This document shows positions 53,995 to 63,360 of a stretch of 64,000 bases of DNA, in pieces; the stretch's first letter is position 1; every line of letters begins with the position of its first letter. The notes below the pieces were generated by a model. The model saw only the letters and a list, made by a program, of their open reading frames with translations. It did not search any database and was not told the DNA's origin. The DNA lies in NCBI RefSeq assembly GCF_018309085.1, contig NZ_CP070502.1:2661001-2725000 (forward strand). The letters run 5' to 3'. Source of the stretch: Sporosarcina sp. Marseille-Q4063. GTDB lineage: Bacteria; Bacillota; Bacilli; Bacillales_A; Planococcaceae. The position numbers were made by a program, and so were the translations under genes.

Positions 53995-55082
53995 TCTGGA
54001 TTTATATTTCTGAAAGTTTATTGTATCTATGTTTTTCGCTGTTAATGGGTTCATTTATCATACAGTTTATTCCTGAACGGCTGAAACCGGAAATACGTAT
54101 ATCTAAACGTTTGATTCAATTATCGGTCTTAGGAGTCGTATTCTTTTCGGTTGCGCCTGTGATAAGGGTAATCCTATTTCTTTATGAAGATATTGGCTTT
54201 GAGTTGACGATGCAAAATGTCTTAGGTTTTGAAGTGGGGAAGGCCTGGAATGTCACGGTTATACTTGCAATTTTCTTTTACCTATTTGTTTCGTTGTTTC
54301 CAGTATTGAAAAGCAAAGTCTTGTCTGGTATATCTCTGTTTTTCACTTTCATCCTACTGTTGGCATTGGGATGGGCAAGCCACGCAGCATCCCTTACTGA
54401 ATGGAGTGGGTTCGTTTTTCACTCATTGCACTTTCTAGCCGTTACCATATGGGTCGGTATACTTCTTGTCGTCGGTTGGTGTTCTAAAAACCAAGAGAAT
54501 TGGCTTGCTTATTTAAGATGGTTTACCCCTTTGGCGATCGTTTGTTTTCTTACGATTGCGGGGACTGGATTATTTCTTATGAATTTGGTGATTGATGTAA
54601 ATGAGTATGGAGATGCATGGACGGTACCATATGGACAAGCTTTATTAGTGAAGCATCTGAGCATTATCCCTGTTTTATTTTTCGCTTTTATAAATGGATT
54701 TTGGATTAGGCGTAGGTTGAAGCGCCAAGTGAATATTAATCCGATACCGTGGATGAGGTACGAAAGCATTCTACTATTTTTTACTTTTGTTTCGACAGCC
54801 GTTTTGGGACAACAGGAACCACCTCATAGTATTGAGATAACTCTTGGTGGCAGTGGTCCCTCGGCTATCTTTGATTATTTTTATACAGGAATCATTGAGC
54901 CATCTATGAGTTTGCAATTCGGTTTAAATACAATAAATATATTGTTTTTCATAGTTGCGATTATCTTTATGTGGCTTATCGTATACAGCTTCAAAAAAAG
55001 GGCATCCGCAGTTCTACCTTTTTTCATGTCGATGTTCTGTATCCTTTCGCTATATTTCGGATTAATGGCTAGTATTCAATAA
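53991..55082 (+). CDS. copD: CopD-family copper transport membrane protein
   Basis: 363 residues with about eight membrane helices. Histidines lie in WASHAASLTEW and FHSLHFLAVTIWVG, the CopD pattern. It is thought to move copper across the membrane with CopC. Confidence 0.92.
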   Translation: MIWIYISESLLYLCFSLLMGSFIIQFIPERLKPEIRISKRLIQLSVLGVVFFSVAPVIRVILFLYEDIGFELTMQNVLGFEVGKAWNVTVILAIFFYLFVSLFPVLKSKVLSGISLFFTFILLLALGWASHAASLTEWSGFVFHSLHFLAVTIWVGILLVVGWCSKNQENWLAYLRWFTPLAIVCFLTIAGTGLFLMNLVIDVNEYGDAWTVPYGQALLVKHLSIIPVLFFAFINGFWIRRRLKRQVNINPIPWMRYESILLFFTFVSTAVLGQQEPPHSIEITLGGSGPSAIFDYFYTGIIEPSMSLQFGLNTINILFFIVAIIFMWLIVYSFKKRASAVLPFFMSMFCILSLYFGLMASIQ

Positions 55083-55114
55083 TTGGGTAAGAAAAATAGA
55101 GAAGAGGTAATTTG

Positions 55115-55789
55115 ATGAAACAGAATAACAATTCAAACATGAAATTTGCAGTTGTGTTAACACTCGTGGTGGTAGGGATTGTGGTAGCAGTTGTTATGTT
55201 TAGCGACAAACAGAATTCCTCGCCAATGGATATAAAGCAAATCGATGTAACCGGACAACCTTCAATTGGGGAGAAAGATGCTCCTGTAACAGTTGTTGAA
55301 TTCGGAGACTTTAAATGTCCTTCATGTAAAGCATGGGGTGAAATGATATATCCAAAACTAGTTGATGATTATATCGAAACAGGAAAAGTTAAATTTTCAT
55401 ATGTGAACGTATTATTCCACGGTGAAGAATCGACTTTGGGATCAATTGCCGCTGAATCCGTTTATGAGCGGAACCCCGATGCGTATTGGGAGTTCCACCA
55501 AGCATTGTTTGATGCACAACCTGTTGAAAATCATGATGCGCAGTGGATAACACCCGAAAGAATTCTTGAAATTGCAAGCGGGTTTCCTGAGATTGATCAA
55601 ACACTATTAAAGGAAGACATGGAACAACAAGCGACTATGGAGAGCGTTAAAATCGACGAAGATTTAGTAAGGGATGCCGGTGTTTCGATGACTCCGACAA
55701 TTGTAATAAACGGGAAAGTGATGGAGGATCCCTTTAACTACGAAGCCATTAAGACGGAAATAGAACAAAAGATGCAGGATGAAAATTGA
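55115..55789 (+). CDS. DsbA-like thiol oxidase (BdbD-like)
   Basis: 224 residues from ATG 55115 after GAAGAGG. One N-terminal membrane helix anchors a thioredoxin-fold domain with FGDFKCPSCKAWGE (CPSC) and the cis-Pro segment VSMTPTIVING. It introduces disulphides into exported proteins. Its stop overlaps the start of the DsbB-like gene that re-oxidises it. Confidence 0.93.
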   Translation: MKQNNNSNMKFAVVLTLVVVGIVVAVVMFSDKQNSSPMDIKQIDVTGQPSIGEKDAPVTVVEFGDFKCPSCKAWGEMIYPKLVDDYIETGKVKFSYVNVLFHGEESTLGSIAAESVYERNPDAYWEFHQALFDAQPVENHDAQWITPERILEIASGFPEIDQTLLKEDMEQQATMESVKIDEDLVRDAGVSMTPTIVINGKVMEDPFNYEAIKTEIEQKMQDEN

Positions 55790-56229
55790 TGGGGGATATG
55801 CAAAGTAAATCCAAACCGCGAGGATACCTATTATATATTGCTTGGGTTGTTTCATTAGTTGCTATGCTCGGGAGCTTGTACTTCAGTGAAATTAAAGGGT
55901 ATATTCCGTGTGAGTTATGTTGGTATCAGCGTATCTTCATGTATCCACTGACGCTGATTTTAGGAATTGGAACATTCCAGAATGACAGTTCCGTTAAAAA
56001 ATTCGCACTTCCGTTAGCAATTATTGGAGGAAGCATATCGCTTATGCATTATTTAGAGCAGAAAATCCCTGGTTTTGGAGGCATCAAGCCTTGCGTTAGT
56101 GGTGTACCTTGTAGTTCTCAGTATATAAATTGGTTTGGATTTATTACGATACCATTTTTAGCGTTAGTGGCATTTGTGATTATTGCTTGCTGTATGTTTT
56201 TCATTAAATCGAAGAAGTCGAATGAGTAA
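55789..56229 (+). CDS. DsbB-like disulphide oxidoreductase (BdbC-like)
   Basis: 146 residues from ATG 55789. Four membrane helices with CELCWYQR between the first two, and CVSGVPC in the second external loop. It passes electrons from the DsbA-like partner to quinone. Terminator at 56243-56282. Confidence 0.93.
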   Translation: MGDMQSKSKPRGYLLYIAWVVSLVAMLGSLYFSEIKGYIPCELCWYQRIFMYPLTLILGIGTFQNDSSVKKFALPLAIIGGSISLMHYLEQKIPGFGGIKPCVSGVPCSSQYINWFGFITIPFLALVAFVIIACCMFFIKSKKSNE

Positions 56230-56242
56230 ATAACTTTATTAT

Positions 56243-56282
56243 AGAAGCCAAAGAAGCCAGTTGCTATTCCTTTGGCTTCTTT
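56243..56282 (+). terminator. Terminator after the DsbB-like gene
   Basis: AGAAGCCAAAG (56243-56253) pairs with CTTTGGCTTCT (56270-56280). Confidence 0.8.
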
Positions 56283-56312
56283 GCGTTAGAAAATACGATA
56301 GGGGAGAAAATT

Positions 56313-57359
56313 ATGCGGTATGAGACCATTGTTATTGGAGCGGGACAAGCTGGACTGGCAATGGGATATTATTTAAAACAAAATAATCAAAGGTTTTTAA
56401 TTATTGATAAAGGGAAGGCTTTGGGCGAGGTGTGGAAAAATAGATATGACTCCTTAAAGTTATTTACACCTAGGATGTATAGTTCGTTGCCTGGTCTTAT
56501 CATAGATGGCGAGCAACAAGGATTTCCTTCGAAAGATGAAATTGCAAATTACATTAAGCGCTTTACGGAAACGTTTGCGTTACCTGTGGAACTGAATACC
56601 AAGGTTCTGTCCGTAACAAAAAATGAAGAAGGTTTTTGTGTAGAAACAACAAAAGGTCCATATTATGCATCGAATGTTGTGGCTGCTACAGGACCTTTTC
56701 AAAAGAAGCGGATTCCCGCATTTTCTAGTTCCCTTAGCGAAAATATCCTCCAGCTTCATTCATCTGAGTATAAGAACCCTAATCAGCTTCAGCAAGGAAA
56801 TGTGCTTGTTGTTGGAGGGGGCAATAGTGGTGCCCAAATTGCTGTTGAATTGTCGGAAAATAAAGATATGTATTTAGCTATTAGTAAAAAAACAAGATAC
56901 CTCCCGTTAATAATTGGTGGAATGAGTGTGTTTTGGTGGTTTGATAAATTGGGAATACTAAAAGTGACCCATCAATCATTTATCGGGAATTTGTTGCAAA
57001 AAAAAGGTGATCCTATTTTTGGGAGTGAATTGAAAAATGCTATAAAAGACGGGGAAGTTACGTTAAAAGGAAGAGTTGTAAATGGGGTAATCGATCATGT
57101 TATATTTGAAGATTCAACTACACTTGAAGTGAAAAACATTATTTGGGCAACTGGATTCCAACATGAGTATGAATGGTTAAAAATAGATGGTGTAATTGAT
57201 AAGCAGAATAAAATCATTCACATCAGGGGTGTAAGCCCCGTACAAGGTCTTTACTTTTTAGGTTTACCATGGCAATCACGCAGAGGATCTTCTTTACTTC
57301 AGGGAGTAGGTTATGATGCCAACTATATAATTGAACATATGAAAAACACAACTACGTAA
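56313..57359 (+). CDS. Flavin monooxygenase-like NAD(P)/FAD oxidoreductase (CzcO-like)
   Basis: 348 residues after GGGGAG. FAD-binding GAGQAGLAMGY at the N-terminus, NADPH-binding VVGGGNSGAQIAVEL in the middle, and the ATGFQHEY segment near the end mark the flavin monooxygenase/CzcO group. These genes often sit beside CDF exporters, and here the czcD-like gene starts 13 bases later. The substrate is unknown. Confidence 0.88.
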   Translation: MRYETIVIGAGQAGLAMGYYLKQNNQRFLIIDKGKALGEVWKNRYDSLKLFTPRMYSSLPGLIIDGEQQGFPSKDEIANYIKRFTETFALPVELNTKVLSVTKNEEGFCVETTKGPYYASNVVAATGPFQKKRIPAFSSSLSENILQLHSSEYKNPNQLQQGNVLVVGGGNSGAQIAVELSENKDMYLAISKKTRYLPLIIGGMSVFWWFDKLGILKVTHQSFIGNLLQKKGDPIFGSELKNAIKDGEVTLKGRVVNGVIDHVIFEDSTTLEVKNIIWATGFQHEYEWLKIDGVIDKQNKIIHIRGVSPVQGLYFLGLPWQSRRGSSLLQGVGYDANYIIEHMKNTTT

Positions 57360-57372
57360 AGGGGACACTTGA

Positions 57373-58278
57373 ATGGGAAATCATCAACATAATCACTTTG
57401 CGGAAAAACGAGAAGGGAATAAACGGGGTCTCATCATTGCCTTATCCATTACGACGCTCATTATGATTTTGGAGTTCTTCGGTGGGCTTTTCACGAATAG
57501 TTTAGCCTTGCTATCAGATAGTGGTCATATGCTTTCGGATGCAAGCTCGATGGCTTTAAGCCTCGTGGCAATTTGGTTTGCAAGTAGACCACCATCACCG
57601 AATAAAACGTACGGATATTATCGATTTGAAATTTTAGCGGCTTTATTTAATGGTGTTACGTTATTTGTCATTGCAGGATTTATTGTCAAAGAAGCAATTC
57701 AACGTTTTAATGAACCACCAACAGTTGCAAGCGGAACGATGATAATCATTGCATTCATCGGATTAGCCGCCAATCTCCTTAGTGCGATAACTCTTCTCAA
57801 AAAAGCTGATGTAAAAGAAAATATCAATTTAAAAAGTGCGTATATTCACATAATCGGCGACGCTTTAGGTTCGGTTGGTGCGATACTGGCTGGTCTGCTG
57901 ATGCTTCTGTTCGACTGGTACATTGCAGATCCAATCATCTCGGTGATTGTCGCATTATTGATTTTGAAAAGTGCATGGGGCGTACTCAAACTTAGTATCC
58001 ATGTCTTAATGGAAGGTTCACCGTTAACAATTAATTATGAAGAAGTTATAGCTTTATTAGAAAATATCGAAGGTGTGAAAAATGTCCACGATCTTCATAT
58101 TTGGACGATTACCTCCGGATTAGATTCTTTTAGTTGTCACATTCTGATTGACGAAAATACAGATGAACAAGTTGTTCTACAACAGTCAATTAATCTGATA
58201 CGCGATAATTATAAAATTGAACATACTACGATTCAAATTGAAAAATCGAATCTTCAGCATCAGGAATTGAGTATATAA
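57373..58278 (+). CDS. czcD: CDF cation-efflux protein (CzcD-like)
   Basis: 301 residues after AAAGGGGAC. His-rich N-terminus (HQHNHF), six membrane helices, metal-site residues in SDSGHMLSDA and IHIIGDALGS, and a C-terminal cytoplasmic dimer domain. It exports Zn, Co or Cd in exchange for protons. Confidence 0.94.
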   Translation: MGNHQHNHFAEKREGNKRGLIIALSITTLIMILEFFGGLFTNSLALLSDSGHMLSDASSMALSLVAIWFASRPPSPNKTYGYYRFEILAALFNGVTLFVIAGFIVKEAIQRFNEPPTVASGTMIIIAFIGLAANLLSAITLLKKADVKENINLKSAYIHIIGDALGSVGAILAGLLMLLFDWYIADPIISVIVALLILKSAWGVLKLSIHVLMEGSPLTINYEEVIALLENIEGVKNVHDLHIWTITSGLDSFSCHILIDENTDEQVVLQQSINLIRDNYKIEHTTIQIEKSNLQHQELSI

Positions 58279-58374
58279 TCGCATACTCTTCCCAAAAATA
58301 ATATTAAAGACTTGTGTAAATAAGTGCCAAGCATAAATTCATGCCAATCCCCATATAAACTTAGAGACTAACAA

Positions 58375-59112
58375 TTGAAGGATGGTTTATTGACTCATAT
58401 TTGGTTTATTGGTTTTTTATCTACATTTGCTGGAATCAGCATAGGTGGAGTTATTGCTGGTCTAATAAATGGTTTTAAGAGAAGCATTGGTACAATCTAC
58501 GCGGTATGCACAGGGCTAATCTTAGGATTAATTAGTTTTGAAATCGCACCGGAAGCTATACAACTGGGTAATTGGCTTATTTTTTTGTTGGGTTTTTTAG
58601 CAGGAGTTTTTATATTCAATCTCATCCATATGGGGGTTCATAACAACTCTGTAATTACAAAGGCATCACACAAACATCATAATAGAAGGCTAGGTTTATT
58701 CCTAGCTCTAATTATCTCTATCCATAATTTTCCCATGGGAATAGTTCTCGGGGCCGGTGAACAATCTCAATTAAGCATATCTTTATTACAGGCACTACTA
58801 TTGCACAATATTCCTGAAGGTATGATACTATTCACGCCATTATTTATCGCTGGATTTAGTTTTAACATGCTATTTTTTTTATCTATTTTCATTGCTGTTC
58901 CAGTTGCACTTGGGGCTTTCTTTGGCGAAATGATCGGTATGCAAAATAATCTTTTATGGGCGTTCTTAATAAGCTTGACTGTCGGGACCATTTATATGGT
59001 AACGATTAAGGAAATCCTAACTGAATCAATTAGGCAATCGTCCAATACTTATAGTTTTCTTGTTGCATTTATTGCTTTTTGGCTGATGGGTGCATATTTG
59101 TTTTATTATTAA
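58375..59112 (+). CDS. ZIP-family metal transporter, second copy
   Basis: 245 residues from TTG 58375; the start is uncertain because no clear ribosome site precedes it, and TTG 58390 is possible. Eight membrane helices include SIHNFPMGIVLGAG and LHNIPEGMILFTPL, the ZIP metal motifs, plus a His loop (SHKHHNRR). It could import Zn or related metals. It is distinct from the copy at 47725. Confidence 0.85.
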   Translation: MKDGLLTHIWFIGFLSTFAGISIGGVIAGLINGFKRSIGTIYAVCTGLILGLISFEIAPEAIQLGNWLIFLLGFLAGVFIFNLIHMGVHNNSVITKASHKHHNRRLGLFLALIISIHNFPMGIVLGAGEQSQLSISLLQALLLHNIPEGMILFTPLFIAGFSFNMLFFLSIFIAVPVALGAFFGEMIGMQNNLLWAFLISLTVGTIYMVTIKEILTESIRQSSNTYSFLVAFIAFWLMGAYLFYY

Positions 59113-59429
59113 GGATGATACAGGATATTGGCCGAGACCAGTGCCTTGGTCTCCGCAGCTATTTTTTTGTAGAAAGTGATAAGTACTACCCGAATGTCGA
59201 AATGAGTAAGTGACGAAACAAACTCTCAGAACAGAAGGAGTTAATTACCATAGATCCTTTTAGTAATGTCAAATCCTTTAGAGTGTAAATTAAAAGTAAC
59301 CTTCCATTATGAGTAACTCGTTAACTCTAGAGGTACTAAACTAGATTTAACAAGCAGAATGGTGTCATATTAAAACCAGAAATAGCATCCCTGTTAGGCG
59401 GTGCTTTTTTGGGGGTAAAGCTATATATA
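59113..59429. other. Intergenic region before the mer operon
   Basis: Contains a terminator for the ZIP gene (GAGACCA/TGGTCTC at 59134-59153, T-run to 59168). A second terminator-like relic, AGCATCC/GGTGCT plus T-run, lies at about 59381-59410. No gene seen. Confidence 0.55.
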
Positions 59430-59461
59430 TTGACCCTGTATCTAGATACAGGGTTTATACT
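59430..59461 (+). promoter_or_regulatory. MerR-type promoter and operator
   Basis: TTGACC (59430-59435) and TATACT (59456-59461) are 20 bases apart, the stretched spacing of MerR-controlled promoters. Perfect 11-base arms ACCCTGTATCT and AGATACAGGGT (59433-59454) fill the spacer. It drives merR-merA. Confidence 0.88.
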
Positions 59462-59479
59462 ATGTGTGAGGTGAGTCAA

Positions 59480-59878
59480 ATGGATTTTCATATAGGAGAA
59501 TTAGCCGAGAAATGTAACGTTAATAAAGAAACCATTCGGTATTATGAACGATTAGGATTAATTCCGAAACCTTCTCGTACAGAGTCAGGATATCGAATAT
59601 ACACAGAACAAACCGTTAACCGATTAAATTTTATTAAGCGCATTCAGGAATTAGGTTTTACTTTAAATGAAATTGATAAGCTCTTAGGCGTGGTAGATCA
59701 TGATGAAGAAAAGTGCCGTGATATGTATGATTTCACAGTTTATAAGATAGAGGACGTTCAACGGAAAATTCAAGATCTTAAAAGAATCGAACAAATGCTA
59801 ATCGACCTAAAAGAAAGATGTCCCTCAAACAAAGATATTTATGAATGCCCCATTATTGAAACCTTACTAGAAGTTTAA
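59480..59878 (+). CDS. merR: Mercury-responsive regulator MerR
   Basis: 132 residues from ATG 59480 after GAGGTGAG. The winged helix has [18 protein letters not shown] and SGYRIY. A dimer helix follows. Cys79, Cys114 and Cys123 match the three Hg(II) ligands of Bacillus MerR. It twists the overlong promoter upstream to activate transcription when mercury binds. merA follows 16 bases later. Confidence 0.95.
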   Translation: MDFHIGELAEKCNVNKETIRYYERLGLIPKPSRTESGYRIYTEQTVNRLNFIKRIQELGFTLNEIDKLLGVVDHDEEKCRDMYDFTVYKIEDVQRKIQDLKRIEQMLIDLKERCPSNKDIYECPIIETLLEV

Positions 59879-59894
59879 GGACGGAGGAATACTA

Positions 59895-61535
59895 TTGAAA
59901 AGATATCGGATTAATATTCAAGGAATGACTTGTACAAGTTGTGAACATAATGTCTCAGTCGCCCTGGAAAATATAGGTGCAAAGTGTTTTGAAGTTGATT
60001 TTCGCCGTGGGGAAGCTGTATTTGAACTTCAAAATGACGTAGAAGTTGAAATAGCGAAAAATGCGATTGCTGAAGCAAAATATCGACCAGGTGAAGTTAA
60101 AGACTTACAAACGCAAGTAAAAGTTGATTTAGGTTGCAAAGAAGATTATGACTACATCATCATTGGTTCTGGTGCAGCGGCCTTTTCATCTGCCATTGAA
60201 GCTGTGGGGTATGGCGCAAAAGTTGCGATGATTGAACGTGGAACGGTGGGAGGAACTTGCGTTAACATTGGGTGCGTTCCATCTAAGACCTTGTTAAGAG
60301 CAGGTGAAATCAATCATTTAGCAATAAATAATCCATTTACAGGATTACACACTACAGCACAAAATGTTGATTTAGCCTCATTAGTACAACAAAAAGATGA
60401 ATTAGTAAGTACACTTCGCAATGAAAAATATGTGAATTTAATTGACGATTATGGTTTTGAACTAATAAATGGTGAAGCGAAATTTGTTAATGGAAATACA
60501 GTTGTAGTTAATGGCAACCAAATAACAGCGAAACGATTTGTAATAGCTACAGGGGCATCTCCATACGTTCCTAATATTCCCGGACTAGACGAAGTAGAGT
60601 ATTTAACAAGCACTACGTTACTTGAATTAAAGAGGGTTCCAAAGCGTCTCACGGTACTTGGTTCTGGATATATCGGGCTGGAACTGGGACAACTATTTCA
60701 TAATTTAGGCGCAGAAGTAACTTTGATACAAAGAAGCGAGCGTCTATTAAAAGAATACGATCCTGAAATTTCAGAAGCAATTACTCAGGCATTAACAGAA
60801 CAGGGAATTAATTTAGTTACAGGAGCAACCTATGAACGCGTAGAACAAGATGGAGACATTAAAAAAGTTCATGTAGAGATAAATGGTGAAAAGGGAATCA
60901 TTGAAGCAGAACAATTGCTTGTAGCAACAGGAAGAAAACCAAATACAGAATCTCTGAACTTACATGCAGCAGGTGTTAACCTTGGGTCCCGTGGTGAAAT
61001 CGTCATTGATGAATATTCTAAAACGACCAATTCCCAAATTTACGCAGCCGGAGATGTAACTCTTGGTCCGCAATTTGTTTATGTAGCTGCTTATCAAGGT
61101 GGACTTGCTGCGCGTAATGCAGTCGGAGGACTGAATCAGAAGGTGAATTTAGAAGTTGTTCCAGGCGTCACGTTTACTAATCCTTCGATTGCAACGGTTG
61201 GTTTAACTGAACAACAAGCAAAAGAAAAAGGTCTTGAGGTTAAAACGTCTGTCTTGCCGTTAGATGCCGTACCAAGAGCCCTCGTTAATCGGGAAACGAC
61301 AGGTGTTTTTAAGTTAGTAGCAGATGCAAAAACATTAAAAGTGTTAGGCGTTCATATCGTTTCCGAAAACGCAGGAGAGGTAATCTATGCGGCAACATTA
61401 GCTGTAAAATTCGGATTGACAGTAGAGGATTTACGAGAAACTCTTGCTCCTTATTTAACAATGGCAGAAGGATTGAAATTAGCAGCCCTTACGTTTGATA
61501 AAGATGTATCCAAATTATCTTGTTGTGCTGGATAG
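59895..61535 (+). CDS. merA: Mercuric reductase MerA
   Basis: 546 residues from TTG 59895 after GGAGG. A heavy-metal domain with GMTCTSC (Cys13, Cys16) is followed by the flavoprotein disulphide reductase core with [13 protein letters not shown], and the C-terminal Cys543-Cys544 pair (SCCAG) that hands Hg(II) to the active site. It reduces Hg(II) to volatile Hg(0) using NADPH. No mercury transporter (MerT/MerP) or merB lyase is visible next to it. Terminator at 61552-61588. Confidence 0.97.
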   Translation: MKRYRINIQGMTCTSCEHNVSVALENIGAKCFEVDFRRGEAVFELQNDVEVEIAKNAIAEAKYRPGEVKDLQTQVKVDLGCKEDYDYIIIGSGAAAFSSAIEAVGYGAKVAMIERGTVGGTCVNIGCVPSKTLLRAGEINHLAINNPFTGLHTTAQNVDLASLVQQKDELVSTLRNEKYVNLIDDYGFELINGEAKFVNGNTVVVNGNQITAKRFVIATGASPYVPNIPGLDEVEYLTSTTLLELKRVPKRLTVLGSGYIGLELGQLFHNLGAEVTLIQRSERLLKEYDPEISEAITQALTEQGINLVTGATYERVEQDGDIKKVHVEINGEKGIIEAEQLLVATGRKPNTESLNLHAAGVNLGSRGEIVIDEYSKTTNSQIYAAGDVTLGPQFVYVAAYQGGLAARNAVGGLNQKVNLEVVPGVTFTNPSIATVGLTEQQAKEKGLEVKTSVLPLDAVPRALVNRETTGVFKLVADAKTLKVLGVHIVSENAGEVIYAATLAVKFGLTVEDLRETLAPYLTMAEGLKLAALTFDKDVSKLSCCAG

Positions 61536-61551
61536 CAATATGAATACAAAT

Positions 61552-61588
61552 AAAGCTGAAATTCCTTGAAAAGGGATTCGGCTTTTTT
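61552..61588 (+). terminator. Terminator after merA
   Basis: AAAGCTGAA...TCC pairs with GGGATTCGGCTTT, then T-run. Confidence 0.8.
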
Positions 61589-61604
61589 AAATTAATCTAA
61601 ACCA

Positions 61605-61638
61605 TTGACCTGTACCTCAAAAAGGTACAGGATATAGT
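61605..61638 (+). promoter_or_regulatory. Orphan MerR-type promoter/operator
   Basis: TTGACC (61605-61610) and TATAGT (61633-61638) enclose perfect 9-base arms CCTGTACCT (61609-61617) and AGGTACAGG (61623-61631). It points rightwards, but the next gene lies on the other strand and only a 12-codon frame (ATG 61672) follows. It looks cut off from its original gene. Confidence 0.6.
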
Positions 61639-61678
61639 TTCAAGAAAGGTATCGTCTGCCTTATCTTCTATATGAACC

Positions 61679-62650
61679 CTAAGTCGTTCTGTCAGGTAAA
61701 AGTAAATTAGGTATTAAACGTATATAAATAAGTGAACCTATAAGCTCCACGATTGTTTGGGACACAATTATGGCCGCTACTAAAGTGTTCACTCCGTCAG
61801 GCAGAGCCAATGCAAGAGGAAGAACTACGAGTGAATTACGTATTGCTCCTCCAAATATAAGCGAGCGTCCAGTTTTAATATCAAGATTAAACAACCTAGC
61901 AAAGAATCGCGAAATGATGGGCATAATAATCATAAAGGCAATATATATAGGAATTACTTTGATTATTAAATCCAAGTGGTTAGATAATTTACCTATCTGG
62001 GATGTTACAACAACAAAAAGTGTAAGAGCCATGAATGGAACAGGAAGCCATGCGGAGCTATTTAATATTTTATCTACAGTAGATGCTTTTTTTGCGAATA
62101 ACTGTACGATGATAGCAATGCTCAATGGAATAACGATTAGCCCGAAAAATGCTTCGAAAAATGGACCGGATTCCACTATTCCTATAGCTTTCCTTCCCAT
62201 AAACAACCATAAGTACAAAGGTAACAAGAGCATCTGCGTTACAAAAAGAATAGGTGTTGCCATAAGTAAAAGTTTTTCATTTCCACGACCAAGAGATGTG
62301 AACACAATGACATAATCAATACAAGGGGTCAGCAATACTAAATAAACACCGAGTAATAAAGGTGGATATTCTGGTAATAACTTTGATAGAAGCCATACAA
62401 CAATGGGTACGGCTATATAGTTAACCGTTAGTAAAGCTCCGAGAAAACGACGATTTCCGAACGATTTTTTCAAGGAGGCAAATGGAATCTGAGAAAACAT
62501 ACTGTACATTAAAATAGCAATAATTAAAGAAATCATCACATCTAATCGTCCAGCGAGATCGGGCACGAATAATCCAAATCCAACTGCTGTCACTAGCACA
62601 ATAACATACAGTGATATTTGTTTTTCTTCTAATTGTTCTTTAGTACACAT
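61679..62650 (-). CDS. Acr3-type arsenite exporter family protein
   Basis: 323 residues after AAAGGAGAA. Ten membrane helices. LVLLTPCIDYVIVFTSLGRG carries the conserved Cys of Acr3 arsenite/antimonite permeases (BART superfamily). It exports As(III). It is oriented away from arsR and has no regulator beside it on its own strand; the ArsR encoded at 62998 could act on both. Confidence 0.85.
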   Translation of the reverse strand: MCTKEQLEEKQISLYVIVLVTAVGFGLFVPDLAGRLDVMISLIIAILMYSMFSQIPFASLKKSFGNRRFLGALLTVNYIAVPIVVWLLSKLLPEYPPLLLGVYLVLLTPCIDYVIVFTSLGRGNEKLLLMATPILFVTQMLLLPLYLWLFMGRKAIGIVESGPFFEAFFGLIVIPLSIAIIVQLFAKKASTVDKILNSSAWLPVPFMALTLFVVVTSQIGKLSNHLDLIIKVIPIYIAFMIIMPIISRFFARLFNLDIKTGRSLIFGGAIRNSLVVLPLALALPDGVNTLVAAIIVSQTIVELIGSLIYIRLIPNLLLPDRTT

Positions 62651-62944
62651 TAAAAATTATTCTCCTTTTGTTTTACGAAATGTTTCCAGTGCAAATTAAT
62701 CAATTTCAAAATATTGGCGAATGTGGTTCAAGGGTGAAGTAAAGGTAACTCTCCAGTATTTCAAAATCAGTAAGTGATGCAAATGTGAGGCTGGATGAGG
62801 AAACCTAATGTCTACTATACGTCAAGAATGCCTTTTTGACACGGAAGTTTTATATAACAAAACGTCTTACAACTATTCAAAAGACTGTCATTAAGCAGCT
62901 CATTAATTTTTGAAAAATGAATTTCATGAAAAAGATAATTATAC
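62651..62944. other. Intergenic region between acr3-like and arsR genes
   Basis: Holds the acr3-like promoter on the minus strand. A 28-codon frame with a GAGG site (ATG 62808 to TAA 62894, MSTIRQECLFDTEVLYN) looks like the beginning of a transposase-type protein that has been lost. Nothing else seen. Confidence 0.35.
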
Positions 62945-62973
62945 TTGCATATATAAGTATATGGTTATATACT
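62945..62973 (+). promoter_or_regulatory. ars promoter with ArsR operator-like repeat
   Basis: TTGCAT (62945-62950) and TATACT (62968-62973) with a 17-base spacer. AGTATAT and ATATACT (62956-62973) form a 7-base inverted repeat overlapping the -10, a normal place for ArsR. Confidence 0.75.
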
Positions 62974-62997
62974 GATGACGAAGCGGAGGGATGGTAC

Positions 62998-63345
62998 ATG
63001 AATACAATAGCAACAATTGATGTGCAACGAGCATCACAACTATTAAAATTGCTTGGAGATCCAACACGTTTAACGATGATGAAGTTACTCAAGTCACATG
63101 AATGCTGTGTGTGTGAATTTGTCGAAATCTTTAAGATGAGTCAGCCGGCAATTAGCCAGCACTTGCGTAGACTGAGAGATATTGAATTAGTGAAAGAAGA
63201 ACGCAAAGGTCAATGGATTTTCTTCTCGATTAATGAAAATCATGAAGACTTTCCTTTTATTCAAAGCATACTTGAACAACTTCCGGAACAGAATGAATCC
63301 ATAGCTGAACTGGAAGCACAAGGGCTGAGAATTAGTTGTAACTAG
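62998..63345 (+). CDS. arsR: ArsR arsenical-responsive repressor
   Basis: 115 residues from ATG 62998 after CGGAGGG. The metal site HECCVCEF (Cys36, Cys37, Cys39) lies at the first helix of the winged-helix domain, as in typical ArsR proteins, with MSQPAISQHLRRLRDIELV as DNA-reading helix. It releases the promoter upstream when As(III) binds. The arsB-like gene follows 15 bases later. Confidence 0.95.
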   Translation: MNTIATIDVQRASQLLKLLGDPTRLTMMKLLKSHECCVCEFVEIFKMSQPAISQHLRRLRDIELVKEERKGQWIFFSINENHEDFPFIQSILEQLPEQNESIAELEAQGLRISCN

Positions 63346-63360
63346 GGAGGAGAAAGTACG

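Noticed and set aside
61770..62315. 181-codon plus-strand open frame opposite the Acr3-like exporter
   Set aside because: Antisense shadow; the minus strand has ten membrane helices, the conserved Acr3 Cys and a ribosome site.
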